From assembly GCF_003265705.1 (NCBI RefSeq), contig NW_020312817.1, forward strand, positions 48,663,825-48,727,824: a stretch of DNA of 64,000 nucleotides. Direction: 5' to 3'. Each line of letters begins with the position of its first letter. The stretch's first letter is position 1. A program made the position numbers and the translations under genes. Origin of the DNA: Callorhinus ursinus. Taxonomy: Eukaryota > Chordata > Mammalia > Carnivora > Otariidae. The notes beneath the pieces were generated by a model, which saw only the letters and a program-made list of their open reading frames with translations, was not told the DNA's origin and made no database searches. This document shows positions 46,760-59,017 of this stretch, piece after piece.

Positions 46760-47182
46760 AATTGATTAATGATGGTGGGCTAAGAAGAAATCGGGGACGA
46801 AGTCTGCTGTGTTGGGCCCACTGAGATAAAAAACATGAGGGGGAGTAGGCTGGAGGTGGGGAGCAGTGGGTGAATATGGTTTGGGATATTGAGTTTATTT
46901 TTTTGTACACCCAAATGGAAGTATCCAGTAAAAGTTCCCCTAAATGGGTCTTAAAGTCGGAGATTTGGGAGACGTCAACATTTTGATGATAACAGAAGCT
47001 GTATAAGGGGACGCTCTTCATCAGTTGTCATGGGGACCAGCACGTGGACAGGTAGTCAAAATTTTGGTTGAGGTAAAGGACAAAAAGGTCACACTTGTGT
47101 GTAAAATAGTCAAACATTTTAGGTTATCTTAAAATGTAAATATATTCACATGACAATCTTTGATATAAAATTATGGCTTTTA

Positions 47183-47285
47183 GGGGCTTCTGGCTGGCTC
47201 AGTCTGTGGAGCATGTGACTCTTGATCTCAGGGTCATTGAGTTCAAGCCCCATGTTGAGTGTATAGCTTGCTTTAAAAAAAAATG
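47183..47285 (+). mobile_element. CAN-SINE, short older subtype
   Basis: A short version of about 100 bp: GGGCTTCTGGCTGGCTCAGT, then GAGCATGTGACTCTTGATCT, GGGTCATTGAGTTCAAGCCC and GTGTATAGCTTGC with an A tail. It lacks the long CT-rich body of the other copies. A 10-bp duplication (ATGGCTTTTA) lies at 47173-47182 and 47286-47295. Confidence 0.88.
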
Positions 47286-47295
47286 ATGGCTTTTA

Positions 47296-48539
47296 AAAAA
47301 CTTAGGTCCAGTGATTAGAATTTTACCTGGTCTTTTTGCTTAGATCACACTTTGAATGTACCACCGGGGATTTCCAGTTTCAGTTTCTATAAAGTGGAAT
47401 GAGAACCAAGAGACACTTGCAAAAAACCTTTGTTATGTATTCTCTCTAGATGTTCACTTTTCCTTTTGGTTATTTATGGTTGTCTCAGTCAACCTAATTC
47501 ATTTTTTAAAGCCATTTTTCTTTATTGACTCTAAAGCATTCAACTTTTTCTTTTTGAAATCACATTTTATCAGATTATGGAATATTTCATTACAGTGGAT
47601 GTAAAATAACAAGTGGAATTAGGTGAGGAACAAAGATGCATGGTAAGTTCACAACTTAATGGGTGGGGGCATTTTACACAGTAATGGGGCAGCCTGAGCA
47701 TGGGTCAGATTGCTTTACAAAGAGAATGGGGAATATTGGTCTAGCTATTAATTCGTTGAGATTGTTTAAGAGAGTTTCTACTATAATATAAATCTTATGA
47801 ATATAAATATGACATTTGTTTTTAAGACCTAAGTTCTGTTTTGCAAAATCAACTTTTAAAATAAAACATTTACCTCTCCATCTATCAGAATGGCAGAAAG
47901 CAGTACCTGTCTTTCTGCTTATTATAAGAACAATAAGGCATACACAAGTCAATCTTTTTTTTAATTTTTCAAATAAAAAATAGAATTTCATATTAAAACA
48001 ATGATTTTAAGGTTACACCAAGTCTTGGTGACCAAGAACAAATTTCATAGTCAATAGGAACTTGCCTTTCCTACTGTTTCAGAAATGTTTTGAACTTTCC
48101 CAAACCTAATCTTATGCATGGATAGTGATTTGATTGCTGCATTTTAAAAATCACTCCTTTGAGCTTTGCATTATTGGTCTCCTTTAGCAGTTTGTGTTCA
48201 ACCTGGTGGGCTGCTCATCATCAAAGTGGCTTTGTCTCTCTCTCTTACTGGCTGGCCAGGAGTGTTTCAGACCAGAAAGCTTTATTTCCCAGTCTGCTAA
48301 AAATTCCCTGGGTTCCTCATTCTGCCTCTCTGAGCTCCTCTTTCTTTGTTTTCTCTACATGAATTACAAGGGATAAAACAAGATGTGCATAGCATTGCTA
48401 TGTGGACAAAATAAAATGTCTATCCCAATTACAGACCTCCCTACTGATTTATTTATTTTGTCTCCATAGAGGAAAGAAAAAGCTTCCCTTTTGAATTCAA
48501 TATTTCTCATTTCCACCTGTCTTCACCCAAGCTTGTTCG
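47296..48539. other. Unassigned stretch
   Basis: No gene. AT-rich to about 48050. No repeat was named. Confidence 0.4.
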
Positions 48540-49260
48540 TCCTCCTGTCTTCACACTTGCTTCTTGACACCATCACACCCCATCCACCTGTGATCCCAAA
48601 TCATAAATGGGAGCGGCCTCCTCGTCTCTCTTCTTTAAACCACAGACCCTGTTGGTCACCACCTATTCAATTCTCTCTTCCAAATGTGTCTCTCTAACTT
48701 TGCCCTCCCTCATTCTTTCACCTGGATTACAGCCTTGGGCTCCTAGTTGATCTTCTTCTCATTAGATTCAGCCCATTTTTCATCAGTCATCCACATTGCT
48801 GCCAAAGTGATATTTCTAAAACTGCAAAAATGTGTATATCATCTGTGTATGTAAAACTCCACTTGGCCATGCATTCCCTGCAGGACAAAGTCCCAGCTCC
48901 TGCTGGGACTCCTGCCTCTCCCGCACCCTGTGTGTTCCAGACTCCTTGAGTTTCCCAATGCCACTGCACTGTGTGTGTCCCCTCAGTCTCGGGAGCCCTT
49001 CCCCACTTGGAAGCATGGCAAACTCCTGCTCATCCTTTAAAACCCATGTGTTATTTTCTCCCAGCAGCTGCCCTGTGCCACCTCTGTTCTTCCCTCCTTC
49101 CTAGGTGTCACTTTGGAATACTGGTCTGTCTCCAGTGCGCAGACATTATCAGAAAGTCTGTTTCCCCATATGGCCATGAACTTCTTGGCCATTGTTTCAT
49201 TCATCTTGGTTTCTAGCAAAGTGCTGGCTGCACTGAAGAAAACAAAAATGTCTTAATAGT
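48540..49260 (+). mobile_element. Long L2 LINE fragment, sense
   Basis: About 700 bp of L2 sequence in order: TTTCACCTGGATTACAGCC, 'ACATTGCTGCCAAAGTGAT', GCAGGACAAAGTCCCAGCTC, 'AAACTCCTGCTCATCCTTTA' and 'AGCAAAGTGCTGGCTGCACT' near the 3' end. It covers the end of ORF2 and the 3' UTR. Frames are broken. Confidence 0.82.
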
Positions 49261-50169
49261 TGATGTATAAGTTATCTAGTAAACATGCAAATGAAAGCTC
49301 CTAGCAGAGTTTCCTTTTCTCCTTTGTACTACTGGGGGAAAATACAGTCCTGAATAAGGGATAGTTCACTGCATCTGTCTCAAGTGGAATTAGAGGAGGG
49401 ATAGAATAGATCTCCATGAGGAAGAAAATAAGCTGGTTGGATACTCCAGATCTCTGTCACTTCTGGGTATTAGAAAAGAACAGTTGGTCTGTATGAACAC
49501 TGGGCTTCCCTCACCCCACCCTCACCCTGGAAGGAAACTCCACCAGCAGGCCAGTAACATGGGACTTCCTGCATGCTTTGTGGAAACTACCTCCCCATAA
49601 GGTCAGCTAAACTGTGTGTAAACAGTAAATGTCACCTAAAAATGTCTCAAATTTAATGAGCACTCACAGCATCATGCGGCAACCTTAGGGAGAGAGGCTT
49701 TTGGGCAAGGGTTAGGGCTTCATGAGTCAGCAATTTGGAATGTGGGTTTTATTATCTATGTAGTAAAACCTATAATAGCTGAGGTGACATTGCCTGTAAA
49801 GTAGGCCTCCATTTACTGTGAGGCTTGTAGAGAGGGAAGCTATGCTCCAGCTCCAGAACAAAAATGCGACATCGAACCAGTGATTCTTACTAAATTAGTT
49901 AGGATTCTGGATTGCTAATGGAACAGCATAGCTCCACGAGCTGAAGTACAAAAGAATTTATGATAAGAATGTAAGTGTGTCTCGTGGAAGCCAAGAAGAA
50001 GAACACAGCTGCCAGAAGAACTGGACCCAAAAGGACTCTGGTTTCTTTCTTATGCCTTTTTGCCTCTGAGTGGTTTTAATTGTTTCTACTTTCTACCTTC
50101 GGTGGATCAGCCATCTCTCCTTGCAAATGAGAAAGTTTTTCTTTTTAGTGGTTAAAAATTTTATTTTAA
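49261..50169. other. Unassigned stretch
   Basis: No gene and no named repeat. Confidence 0.4.
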
Positions 50170-50560
50170 AAAGTACCAGTCAAATTGACTTTTTTCTTTA
50201 TGAATTTTACAAATTTCAGGACACGTATAAATTTGTGTAACTACTAGCACAATCAGAACACAGCATCTTCATGGCCCTCACAACTGCCTCACGCTCTTGC
50301 TTTGTAGCCATGCCCTCCCTCCACCCATAAAAACCCCCGACAACCTCTATCACAGTAGTTTGTCTTTTTGAGAATGTTGTATAAATAGGATCCTACAGTA
50401 TGCTTCTTTTTGGGGCTGGCTTCCCTCCATCGGCATGAGTCTTAGAGATGAACTCAAGTGGATGTGTTCATCAGTAATTTCTTCCTTTTATAGCTGTACT
50501 GCATTCCATTGCATGGATGTACCAGGATTTGCTTATCCATCCATCTACTGAAGAGTGAAA
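50170..50560 (-). mobile_element. Old L1 3' fragment, antisense
   Basis: Antisense L1M-like 3' UTR and ORF2 end: 'TTGTGTAACTACTAGCACAA', AATGTTGTATAAATAGGATC and 'GCATTCCATTGCATGGATGT'. Confidence 0.7.
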
Positions 50561-51087
50561 TAAAGTCTTAACACTTACCTCGTTAGCCGATGTTTGTAGT
50601 TTCAAATCCAGAAACCCGGCAAGGCACTTGGAGGCCTGGCACTGGTTAGATTGCCATCCCTGGAGACATGAGCCAGGAGTGGGGATACGGTGTTAGGATC
50701 GGGGCCGCTTGGGTCTGTGCTTAGCCTCCCAGGGCATCATCTTTGACCAGGAGAGGACAGCCGCTAGAGAAACCCTGGGGATGGAGAGGGAGAGGAGTGA
50801 GTGGTGGAGGAATAGGGCATTCCTAACTTGTTCTCCCATGAACTTGTTCTTCGTCTCTTCCCTGATACATCAGTCTAAAAGGTAGGGTTCCCCATCCTTA
50901 ATTCAGAAGCTCTCAGAGTGAACCGCAAACTCCGTGTGGTGGGAACAATGATGTCCCTTCATCGTCTGGGTGGTGACAGACGGGTAGTGATTCCCTACAG
51001 GGTTCACCTTCTCTGTGCTGGTCCTCCTCTCTCAGGACTGTGACTTGTGGGATGTTCATGCGATGGTAAGGATTCAAACAGAAGATT
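50561..51087. other. Unassigned stretch before the long L1
   Basis: No gene. Moderate GC; no repeat was named. Confidence 0.4.
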
Positions 51088-51104
51088 AAAGAAATGTAGT
51101 TTAA
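51088..51104. repeat. Target-site duplication, left (L1)
   Basis: AAAGAAATGTAGTTTAA, matched at 57632-57648 with one T/C difference. Confidence 0.9.
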
Positions 51105-52340
51105 GATGGCGGAGGAGTAGGAGACCTAAATTTCGTCTGGTCCCAGGAATTCAGCTAGATAGGGATCAAACCATTCTGAATACCTACAAACTCAACAGGA
51201 GATCGAAGAAAAGAATAGCAGCAACTCTCTGAACAGAAAAGCGACCACTTTCTGGAAGGTAGGACGTGCAGAGAAGTGAATCTGAGGCGATATTTGGGAA
51301 GATAGATGGCGGGGGGAGGGGGCCTCCGTCGGCCACTACCAGCAAGTGATAGAGCCGCGGAGCACAAAATCAGAACTTTTAGAAGTCAGCTCCGCTGAGG
51401 GACGTCGCTCCAGTGACTAAGCGGGGGGTGGAACACTCGCTGGGACAGTGTGGTCTCAGGACCCTCGGATCACAGAAAGACTGGAGATGCCTGAGTGCGG
51501 CAGAGCTCCCAGGTATCGGAGCGGGCAAGCCGGCTGCAGAGACGGAGCTGAGGAGCGCGCTCTCAGCTTGGGGTGGCCATAAACCATGATCTGTGGCTCA
51601 GTCGGGCCACTGCTCCTCCAGCAGGGACCCAACAAGCAGCAGATCCGGGGAGATTCCCCTTCCTCCCCTGGGAGGAGCGGCACGGGAGCGCACCGCAGGG
51701 ATCTGCTGGGTTTGGAGACTCCACACCAAGTCAGGCGCCAGAGATAGAAACGCTCGGTTACAGGCTGGGTGAGCGCGGAGTGCGGCCGGAGACTGGGGAG
51801 ACAGGAGTGATTGACTGCTTTTCTCTGGCAGCACACAGAGCAGTGGGGCCCTGAGTTCTCGGCTCCTCCAGGGCGGAGATTGGGGGGCTGCCATTTTCAC
51901 TCTGGTCCTCCAAAGCTGCATGGAAAGCTTGCAGGGAACAAAAGTTCCCAAGAGCAAATCCGAGCAGATTACTTAGCCCAGACCGGCAAGGGCTGGGCAA
52001 TTCAGCCTCTGCCAAAGACATTTGGGAACCACGGCAACAGGCCCCTCCCCCAGAAGATCAGCAAGAACCACCAGCCAAGACCAAGTTTACAGATCAATGA
52101 GAATGGAAGAATGCCAGCACTAGGGGAATAGAGCACATAGAATTCATGGCTTTTCCCCCATGATTCTTTATTCTTTCAAAGTTAATTTTTAAAATTTTCT
52201 TTTTCTTTTCTTTTTTTTTTTGAATTTTTCTTTTTCCCTTTTTCAACCAACATCTTATCAAAACCTTTTTTAAAAAATCTTTTTTATTATTCTTTTGTAG
52301 TGTCATATTCTATCCCTTCATAGTAGTTAACCTTATTTTT

Positions 52341-52376
<36 letters not shown>

Positions 52377-52924
52377 TTGTTCTCTCTTTCAAATTTTGGG
52401 ATACAGTTTCTTCTAACAGACCAAAATATACCCTAAATCTCTGTGTATGGCTTTGTTCTAGTCTCCTACCTGATCACATTTGCTCCTTTTTTTTTAAATC
52501 CTCTTCTTTCTTTTTTCAACCAACTTCTTATCAATTCCTTTTATAAAATCTTTTATAATTTTCATCTTTACAGTCATATTCCATCCCTTCTTCGTATTTA
52601 CCCTTATTTTTGTACATATATGTTTTTCTTTCTTTAAAATTTTGGGAGGCACTTTCTTCTAACAGACCAAAATACACCCAAAATCTAGCGTGTGGCACTG
52701 ATCTATGCACCAGCCTGATCATATTTGATCATATTCTGTTTTCTTTGGTTTTTTAAAATCTTTTTCTTTTTTTTTTTCTTTTTTCTTTCTTTCCCTTTCT
52801 TTTCCCCTGGTTTCAGGTCTCTTCTGATTTGTTTAGTGTATATTTTTCTGGGCTCATTGTTACCCTGTTAGCATTTTGTTCTCTCATTCATCTATTCTCC
52901 TCTGGACAAACTGACAAGACAGAA
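51105..52924 (+). promoter_or_regulatory. L1 5' UTR with tandem ~273-bp repeat
   Basis: The L1 promoter region. The first 1.05 kb is GC-rich with many CpG sites (51300-51900). It then becomes T-rich. CAACCAAC followed by TTCTTATCA-type sequence recurs at 52244 and 52517, and the downstream phrases (TTCTTCTAACAGACCAAAAT, then CCTGATCACATTTG or CCTGATCATATTTG) recur at the same spacing. This shows two diverged tandem units of about 273 bp. A (TA)16 run (52343-52374) has expanded in the first unit. Confidence 0.8.
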
Positions 52925-53675
52925 AAAATCACCTCAAAAAAAAGAACAAGAGGCAGTACCGACTGCCAGGGATCTAATCAATATGGACATTAGTAAGATG
53001 TTGGAACTAGAGTTCAGAATGACGATTTTAAAGATACTAGCTGGACTTGAAAAAAGCATGGAAGATATTAGAGAAACCCTTTCTGGGGGAGAAATAAAAG
53101 AACTCAAATCTAACCAAGTCAAAATAAAAAAGGCTATTAATGAGGTGCAATAAAAAATGGAGGCTCTAACTGCTAGGATAAATGAGGCAGAAGAGAGAAT
53201 TAGTGATATAGAAGACTAAATGATGGAAAATAAAGAAACTGAGAAAAAGAGAGATAAGCAACTACTGGATCACAAGGGCAGAATTCGAGAGATTAGTGAT
53301 ACCATAAGACGAAATAATATTAGAATAATTGGGATCCCAGAAGAAGAAGAAAGAGAGAGAGGGGCAAAAGGTATACTGGAGCAAATTATAGCAGAGAACT
53401 TCCCTATTTGGGGAAAGAAACAGGCATCAAAGTCAGGAGGCACAGAGAACCCCCCTCAAAATCAGTAAAAATAGGTCAACACCCCGACATCTAATAGTAA
53501 AACTTACAAGCCTCAGAGACAAAGAGAAAATCCTGAAAGCAGCTCGGGAGAAGAGATCTGTAACCTACAATGGTAGAAACATTAGATTGGCAACAGACCT
53601 ATTCACAGAGACCCAGCAGGCCAGAAAGGACTGGCATGATATATTCAGAGCACGAAATGAGAAAAATATGCAGCC
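52925..53675 (+). pseudogene. L1 ORF1 remnant
   Basis: ORF1 encodes the L1 RNA-binding chaperone. The visible order is a coiled-coil N-terminal part (DISKMLELEFRMTILKILAG), then NNIRIIGIPEEEERERGAKG at about 53311-53370 (RRM motif), then the C-terminal domain to 'ARNEKN'-type sequence at about 53670. TAA codons at 53151, 53217 and 53466 break the frame, and the expected start codon is not evident. The C-terminal end has been removed by the deletion into ORF2. Confidence 0.85.
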
Positions 53676-53676
53676 A

Positions 53677-56600
53677 ATTAATAACAAAAGCAAAGAAACA
53701 CATCGACAACAATACAATAATAGTAGGGGACTTTAACACCCCCCCTCACTGAAATGGACAGATCATCTAAGCAAAAGATCAACAAGGAAATAAAGACTTT
53801 AAATGACACACTGGACCAAATGGACTTCACACATATATTCAGAACACTCCATCCCAAAGCAACAGAATACACATTCTTCTCTAGTGCCCATGGAACATTC
53901 TCAGAATAGATCACATCCTAGGTCACAAATCAGGTCTCAACCAGTACCAAAAGATTGGGATCATTCCCTGCATATTTTCAGACCACAATGCTTTGAAACT
54001 AGAACTCAATCACAAGAGGAAACTTGGAAAGAACTCAAATACATGGAGGCTAAAGAGCATCCTACTAAAGAATGAATGGGTCAACCAGGAAATTAAAGAA
54101 GAATTTAAAAAATTCATGGAAACAAATGAAAATGAAAACGCAACTGCTCAAAATCTTTGGGATGCAGCAAAGGCGGTCCTAAGAGGAAAGTATATAGCAA
54201 TACAAGCCTTTCTCAAGAAACAAGAAAGGTCTCAAATACACAACCTAACCCTACACCTAAAGGAGCTGGAGAAAAAACAGCAAATAAAGCCTAAACCCAG
54301 CAGGAGAAGAGAAATAATAAAGATCAGAGCAGAAATCAATGAAATAGAAATCAAAAGAACAGGAGAACAGATCAATGAAACTAGGAGCTGGTTCTTTGAA
54401 AGAATTAACAAGATTGATAAACCCCTGGCCAGACTTATCAAAAAGAAAAGAGAAATGACCCTAATAAATAAAATCATGAATGAAAGAGGAGAGATCACAA
54501 TCAACACCAAAGAAATACAAACAATTATAAGAGCATATTATGAGCTACTATATGTCAGCAAATTAGATAATCTGGAAGAAATGGATGCATTCCTAGAGAT
54601 GTATCAACTACCAAAACTGAACCAGGAAGAAATAGAAAACCTGAACAGACCTATAACCACTAAGGAAATTGAAGCAGTCATCAAAAATCTCCCAATAAAC
54701 AAAAGCCCAGAGCCAGATGGCTTCCCAGGGGAATTCTACCAAACATTCAAAGAAGAATTAATACCTATTCTTCTGAAACTGTTCCAAAAAATAGAAATGG
54801 AAGAAGAACTTACAAACTCATTTTATGAGGCTACCATTACCTTGATCCCCAAACCAGAAAAAGACCCCATCAAAAAAGAGAATTACAGACCAATATCCTT
54901 GATGAACATGGATGCAAAAATTCTCACCAAAATACTAGCCAATAGGATCCAACAGTACATTAAAAGGATTATTCACCACGACCAAGTGGGATTTATCCCT
55001 GGGCTGCAAGGTTGGTTCAACATCCGCAAATCAATCAATGTGATACAATACTTTAATGAAAGAAAGAACAAGAACCATATAATCTTCTCAATAGATGCAG
55101 AAAAAGCATTTGACAAAGTACGTCATCCTTTCTTGATCAAAACTCTTCAGAGTATAGGGATAGAGGGTACATACCTCAATATCATAAAAGCCATCTATGA
55201 AAAACCCACAGTGAATATCATTCTCAATGGGTAAAAACTGAGAGCCTTCCCCCTAAGGTCAGGAACACAGCCGGGATGTCCACTATCACCACTGCTATTC
55301 AACATAGTACTAGAAGTCCTAGCAACATCAATCAGAAACAAAAAGAAATAAAAGGCATCCAAATCAGCAAAAAAGAAGTCAAACTGTCACTCTTTCCAGG
55401 TGATATGATACTTTATGTGGAAAACCCAAAAGACTCCACCCCAAAACTGCTAGAACTCATATAGGAATTCAGTAAAGTGGCAGGATATAAAATCAATGCA
55501 CAGAAATCAGTGGAATTCCTATACACCAACAACAAGACAGAAGAAAGAGAAATTAAGGAGTCGATCCCATTTAAATTGCACCCAAAACCATACGATACCT
55601 AGGAATAAATCTAACCAAAGAGGCAAAGAATCTGTACTCAGAAAACTATAAAATACTCATGAAAGAAACTGAGGAAGACACAAAGAAATGGAAAAATGTT
55701 CCTTGCTCATGGATTGGAATAACAAATACTGTGCAGATGTCAATGCTACCTAGAGCAATCTACACATTAATGCAATCCCTATCAAAATACCATCCACTTT
55801 TTTCAAAGAAATGGAACAAATAATCCTAAAATTTGTATGGAACCAGAAAAGACCCTGAATAGCCAGAGGAATGTTGAAAAAGAAAAGCAAAGCTGGTGGC
55901 ATCACAATTCCAGACTTCAAACTGGATTACAAAGCTGTCATCATCAAGACAGTATGGTACTGGCAAAAAAAAAAAAAAAAAAAGACACATAGATCAGTGG
56001 AACAGAATAGAGAGCCCAGAAGTGGACCCTCAACTCTATAGTCAACTAATCTTTGACAAAGCAGGAAAGAATATCCAATGGAAAAAAGACAGTCTCTTCA
56101 ACAAATGGTGTTGGGAAAATTGGACAGCCACATGCCGAAGAATGAAACTGGACCATTTCCTTACACCACACACACAAATAGACTCAAAATGGTTGAAAGA
56201 CCTCAATGTGAAATAGGAGTCCCTCAAAATCCTAAAGAACACAGGCAGCAACCTCTTCGACCTCAGCCACAGCAACTTCTTCCTAGAAACATCGCCAAAG
56301 GCAAGGGAGGGAAGGGCAAAAATGAACCATTGGGACTTCATCAGGATAAAAAGCTTTTGCACAGCAAAAGAAACAGTCCACAAAACCAGAAGACAACTGA
56401 CAGAATGGGAGAAGATATTTGCAAATGACATATCAGATAAAGGGCTAGTATCCAAAATCTATAAAGAACTTATCAAACTCAACACCCAAAGAACAAATGA
56501 TCCAATCAAGAATGGGCAGAAGACATGAACAGACATTTTTCCAAAGAAGACATCCAAATGGCCAACAGACACATGAAAAAGTGCTCAGCATTGCTCGGCA

Positions 56601-56985
56601 TCAGGGAAATCCAAATCAAAACCTCAATGGGTATCCCACCTCACACCAGTCAGAATGGCTAACATTAACAAGTCAGGAAACGACAGATGTTGGTGGGGAT
56701 GTGGAGAAAGGGGAGCCCTCCTACACTGTTGGTGGGAATGCAAGCTGGTGCAGCCACTCTGGAAAACAGTATGGAGGTTCCTCAAAAAGTTGAAAATAGA
56801 GCTACCATGTGACCCAGCAATTGCACTACTGGGTATTTACCCCAAAGATATAAATGTAGGGATCCGAAGGGGTACGTGCACTCTGATGTTTATAGCAGCA
56901 ATGTCCACAATAGCCAAACTATGGAAAGAGCCAAGATGTCCATCGACAGATGAATGGATAAAGAAGATGTGCTGTATATATGTGT

Positions 56986-57038
<53 letters not shown>

Positions 57039-57100
57039 AATATTATGCAGCCATCAAAAGGAATGAAATCTTGCCATTTGCAATGACATGGATGGAACCG
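53677..57100 (+). pseudogene. L1 ORF2 remnant (endonuclease-RT-Cys region)
   Basis: ORF2 encodes the L1 endonuclease and reverse transcriptase. The endonuclease is truncated: it starts near KKHIDNNTIIVGDFNTP, so its catalytic N-terminal third is missing. Frameshifts follow at about 53740 and 53903. The longest open piece (53993-55234, 413 codons) covers the end of the endonuclease, the linker and the first half of RT, including [12 protein letters not shown]. After TAA 55232-55234 the frame resumes, but the RT FADD motif reads FPGD (55393-55404), losing a catalytic Asp. The Cys-rich end is retained ([18 protein letters not shown], about 56690). Several more frameshifts occur. Confidence 0.88.
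56988..57036. repeat. (CA)n microsatellite in L1 ORF2 end
   Basis: CA dinucleotide run inside the L1 near the end of ORF2, replacing the usual short TATATACACA stretch of this region. Confidence 0.92.
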
Positions 57101-57631
57101 GAGGGTATTACGCTGAGCTAAATAAGTCAATCAGAGAAAGACATGTATCATATGACCTCACTGATATGAGGAATTCTTAATCTCAGGAAACAATCTGAGG
57201 GTTGCTGGAGTGGTGGGGGGTGGGAGGGATGGGGTGGCTGGGTGAAAGACATTGGGGAGGGTATGTGCTATGGTGAGCGCTGTGAATTGTGTGAGACTGT
57301 TGAATCGCAGACCTGTACCTCTGAAACAAATAATACATTATATGTTAAAAAAAAAAAAAGAAGAAGAAGATAGCAGGAAGGGAAAAATGAAGGGGAGAAA
57401 ATTGGAGGGGGAGACGAACCATGAGAGACTATGGACTCTGAGAAACAAACTGAGGGTTCTAGAGGGGAGGGGGGTGGGGGGATGGGTTAGCCTGGTGATG
57501 GGTATTAAAGAGGGCATGTATTGAATGGAGCAGTGGGTGTTATATGCAAACAATGAATCATGGAACACTACATCAAAAACTAATGATGTAATGTATGGTG
57601 ATTAACATAACATAAAAAAAAAAAAGAAAGA

Positions 57632-57648
57632 AAAGAAACGTAGTTTAA
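57632..57648. repeat. Target-site duplication, right (L1)
   Basis: AAAGAAACGTAGTTTAA; one C replaces T, giving a CpG that looks lost in the left copy. Confidence 0.9.
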
Positions 57649-59017
57649 GCCCAACCTGGGGCAGACATTTTACTTGCAAGTCATGTTCCCATCTCTCATT
57701 TGTCTTTTCTTTCTTTGAAAGGTACAAGGCTTCTTTTTCTTGCTTTCCCATTTACAGCATTTTTCTAACCAGTGCTGCATGGCCTTCAAAAATAACATTT
57801 ATTCTAGGGGGTGCACAATAATAGCTATGATCGGATATGGGCTGAAACCCGTCTTCCACTCAGCTTTGTCTGTCACCCGCATATCACATGCATCAAACAG
57901 AGCCGCCTCTACTTAAAGCACTAGAGCCAAGCAAATGAAAAGAAAAAGCCAAATAGTAGTGGCTCTCACTCTCAGAGGGGCCTTGGCCTTTGTTCCTCAG
58001 GAGGGGAGAGATAAGGGAGGGGGCCTCAGGGGTGAATGCAGCAGGTGGGGCTCAGAACCTTCTATCCGTTCAATCAGAGCAATGCTCCTGTGATCTCTGT
58101 TATATGCAAGGCCTCTGTGTAGATTTTCTTAGAAGAAAGGATTCCCATGCTGGAGGAAAAAAAAATCTGACAACCACCCCCCAGCCAAACAGAGACACCG
58201 AGAGTCCTACCACACTTGTGTGTCAGCAGTCTTGCTTCTATTTCATCTGTTTTGCTTTTCTCTTGGGGACTTTTCTTATTTGTAAGTTGATTCTCCAGGA
58301 GCTACCTAGTACATAATCTAGTGATCCCTTTTTGGTGGATTCAGGAAGACTTTCTTTTTTTCAGTTTTTAACAAGCTATTGATATAATCAATGTTCACTC
58401 TAAAACAATGACAAAATGTATAAAAGAATAAAAGAGGTGACTAGCAATTATCCTTCAGTTCCACCACCCAGAGACAGCTACTTTTACTATCCATTTCAAT
58501 ACCAAATCCTATCATTGTACATTTAATGCATTTAGGAAATCTATCCCTTTATTCCATTTCTACTGCAACCATTCAAGTTCAATTCCTTAACCAGTCTCTT
58601 AATCTCTTAAAAATAGGAATCCAATTTATCACTTTTTTTGGTTAAAGCCTTTCAGAGGCCTCCATGGACATGTGAAACACTCTTCCTAGGAGCTGCTTGT
58701 TCTGGCTCTGGGAACTTCTTTCCCTCGGGAACTCCACCACATTTGCTCTGAGGGGCTCCTGTCAGTGCCCAAGGACTCCTCCTGCACAGTAAGGCTGACT
58801 AAGTCCTTCAGGTGTCTAGCATGTGTGGGCACAGACCACTGGACTTCAGGGCTAATAGAGATGATTTACTCTCTGGATATTTCATCGAGGATGTGAGAGA
58901 GGAGAGATTAGGTGTGTAGAATCATGTTGCCGTCCTGCCTCCTGAAGAAAACACTCATTCTCACTCAGTAGTCAGCTGTGCCTTTTTATGTAGAGCCAGC
59001 TGCATCCTTAAGCCACG
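57649..59017. other. Unassigned stretch between L1 and GAPDH copy
   Basis: No functional gene. The 108-codon + frame at 57990-58316 has no domain. The part 58370-58770 has traces of old L1/L2 sequence, too weak to assign. Confidence 0.4.

Larger units (their letters stand above)
51105..57631 (+). mobile_element. Carnivore L1 with both ends, internally deleted
   Basis: A 6.5-kb LINE-1 bounded by 17-bp duplications (AAAGAAATGTAGTTTAA at 51088-51104; one C/T difference at 57632-57648). It starts GATGGCGGAGGAGTAGGAGA, the L1 5' end, so it was not 5'-truncated. Layout: 5' UTR 51105-about 52925, ORF1 about 52925-53675, ORF2 from about 53677, 3' UTR from about 57100, A-rich tail. It cannot move. 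ORF1 has in-frame TAA at 53151, 53217 and 53466. A deletion joins late ORF1 to mid-endonuclease, and ORF2 has frameshifts, a TAA at 55232 and a damaged RT active site. Fairly low divergence suggests carnivore-era insertion. Confidence 0.95.

Noticed and set aside
51456..52131. Overlapping frames of 90-126 codons on both strands
   Set aside because: They fall in the GC-rich L1 5' UTR; open frames are expected there by composition.
53993..55234. 413-codon open frame as a cellular gene
   Set aside because: It is the linker and RT half of L1 ORF2, lying between clear L1 ORF1 and 3' UTR sequence inside target-site duplications.
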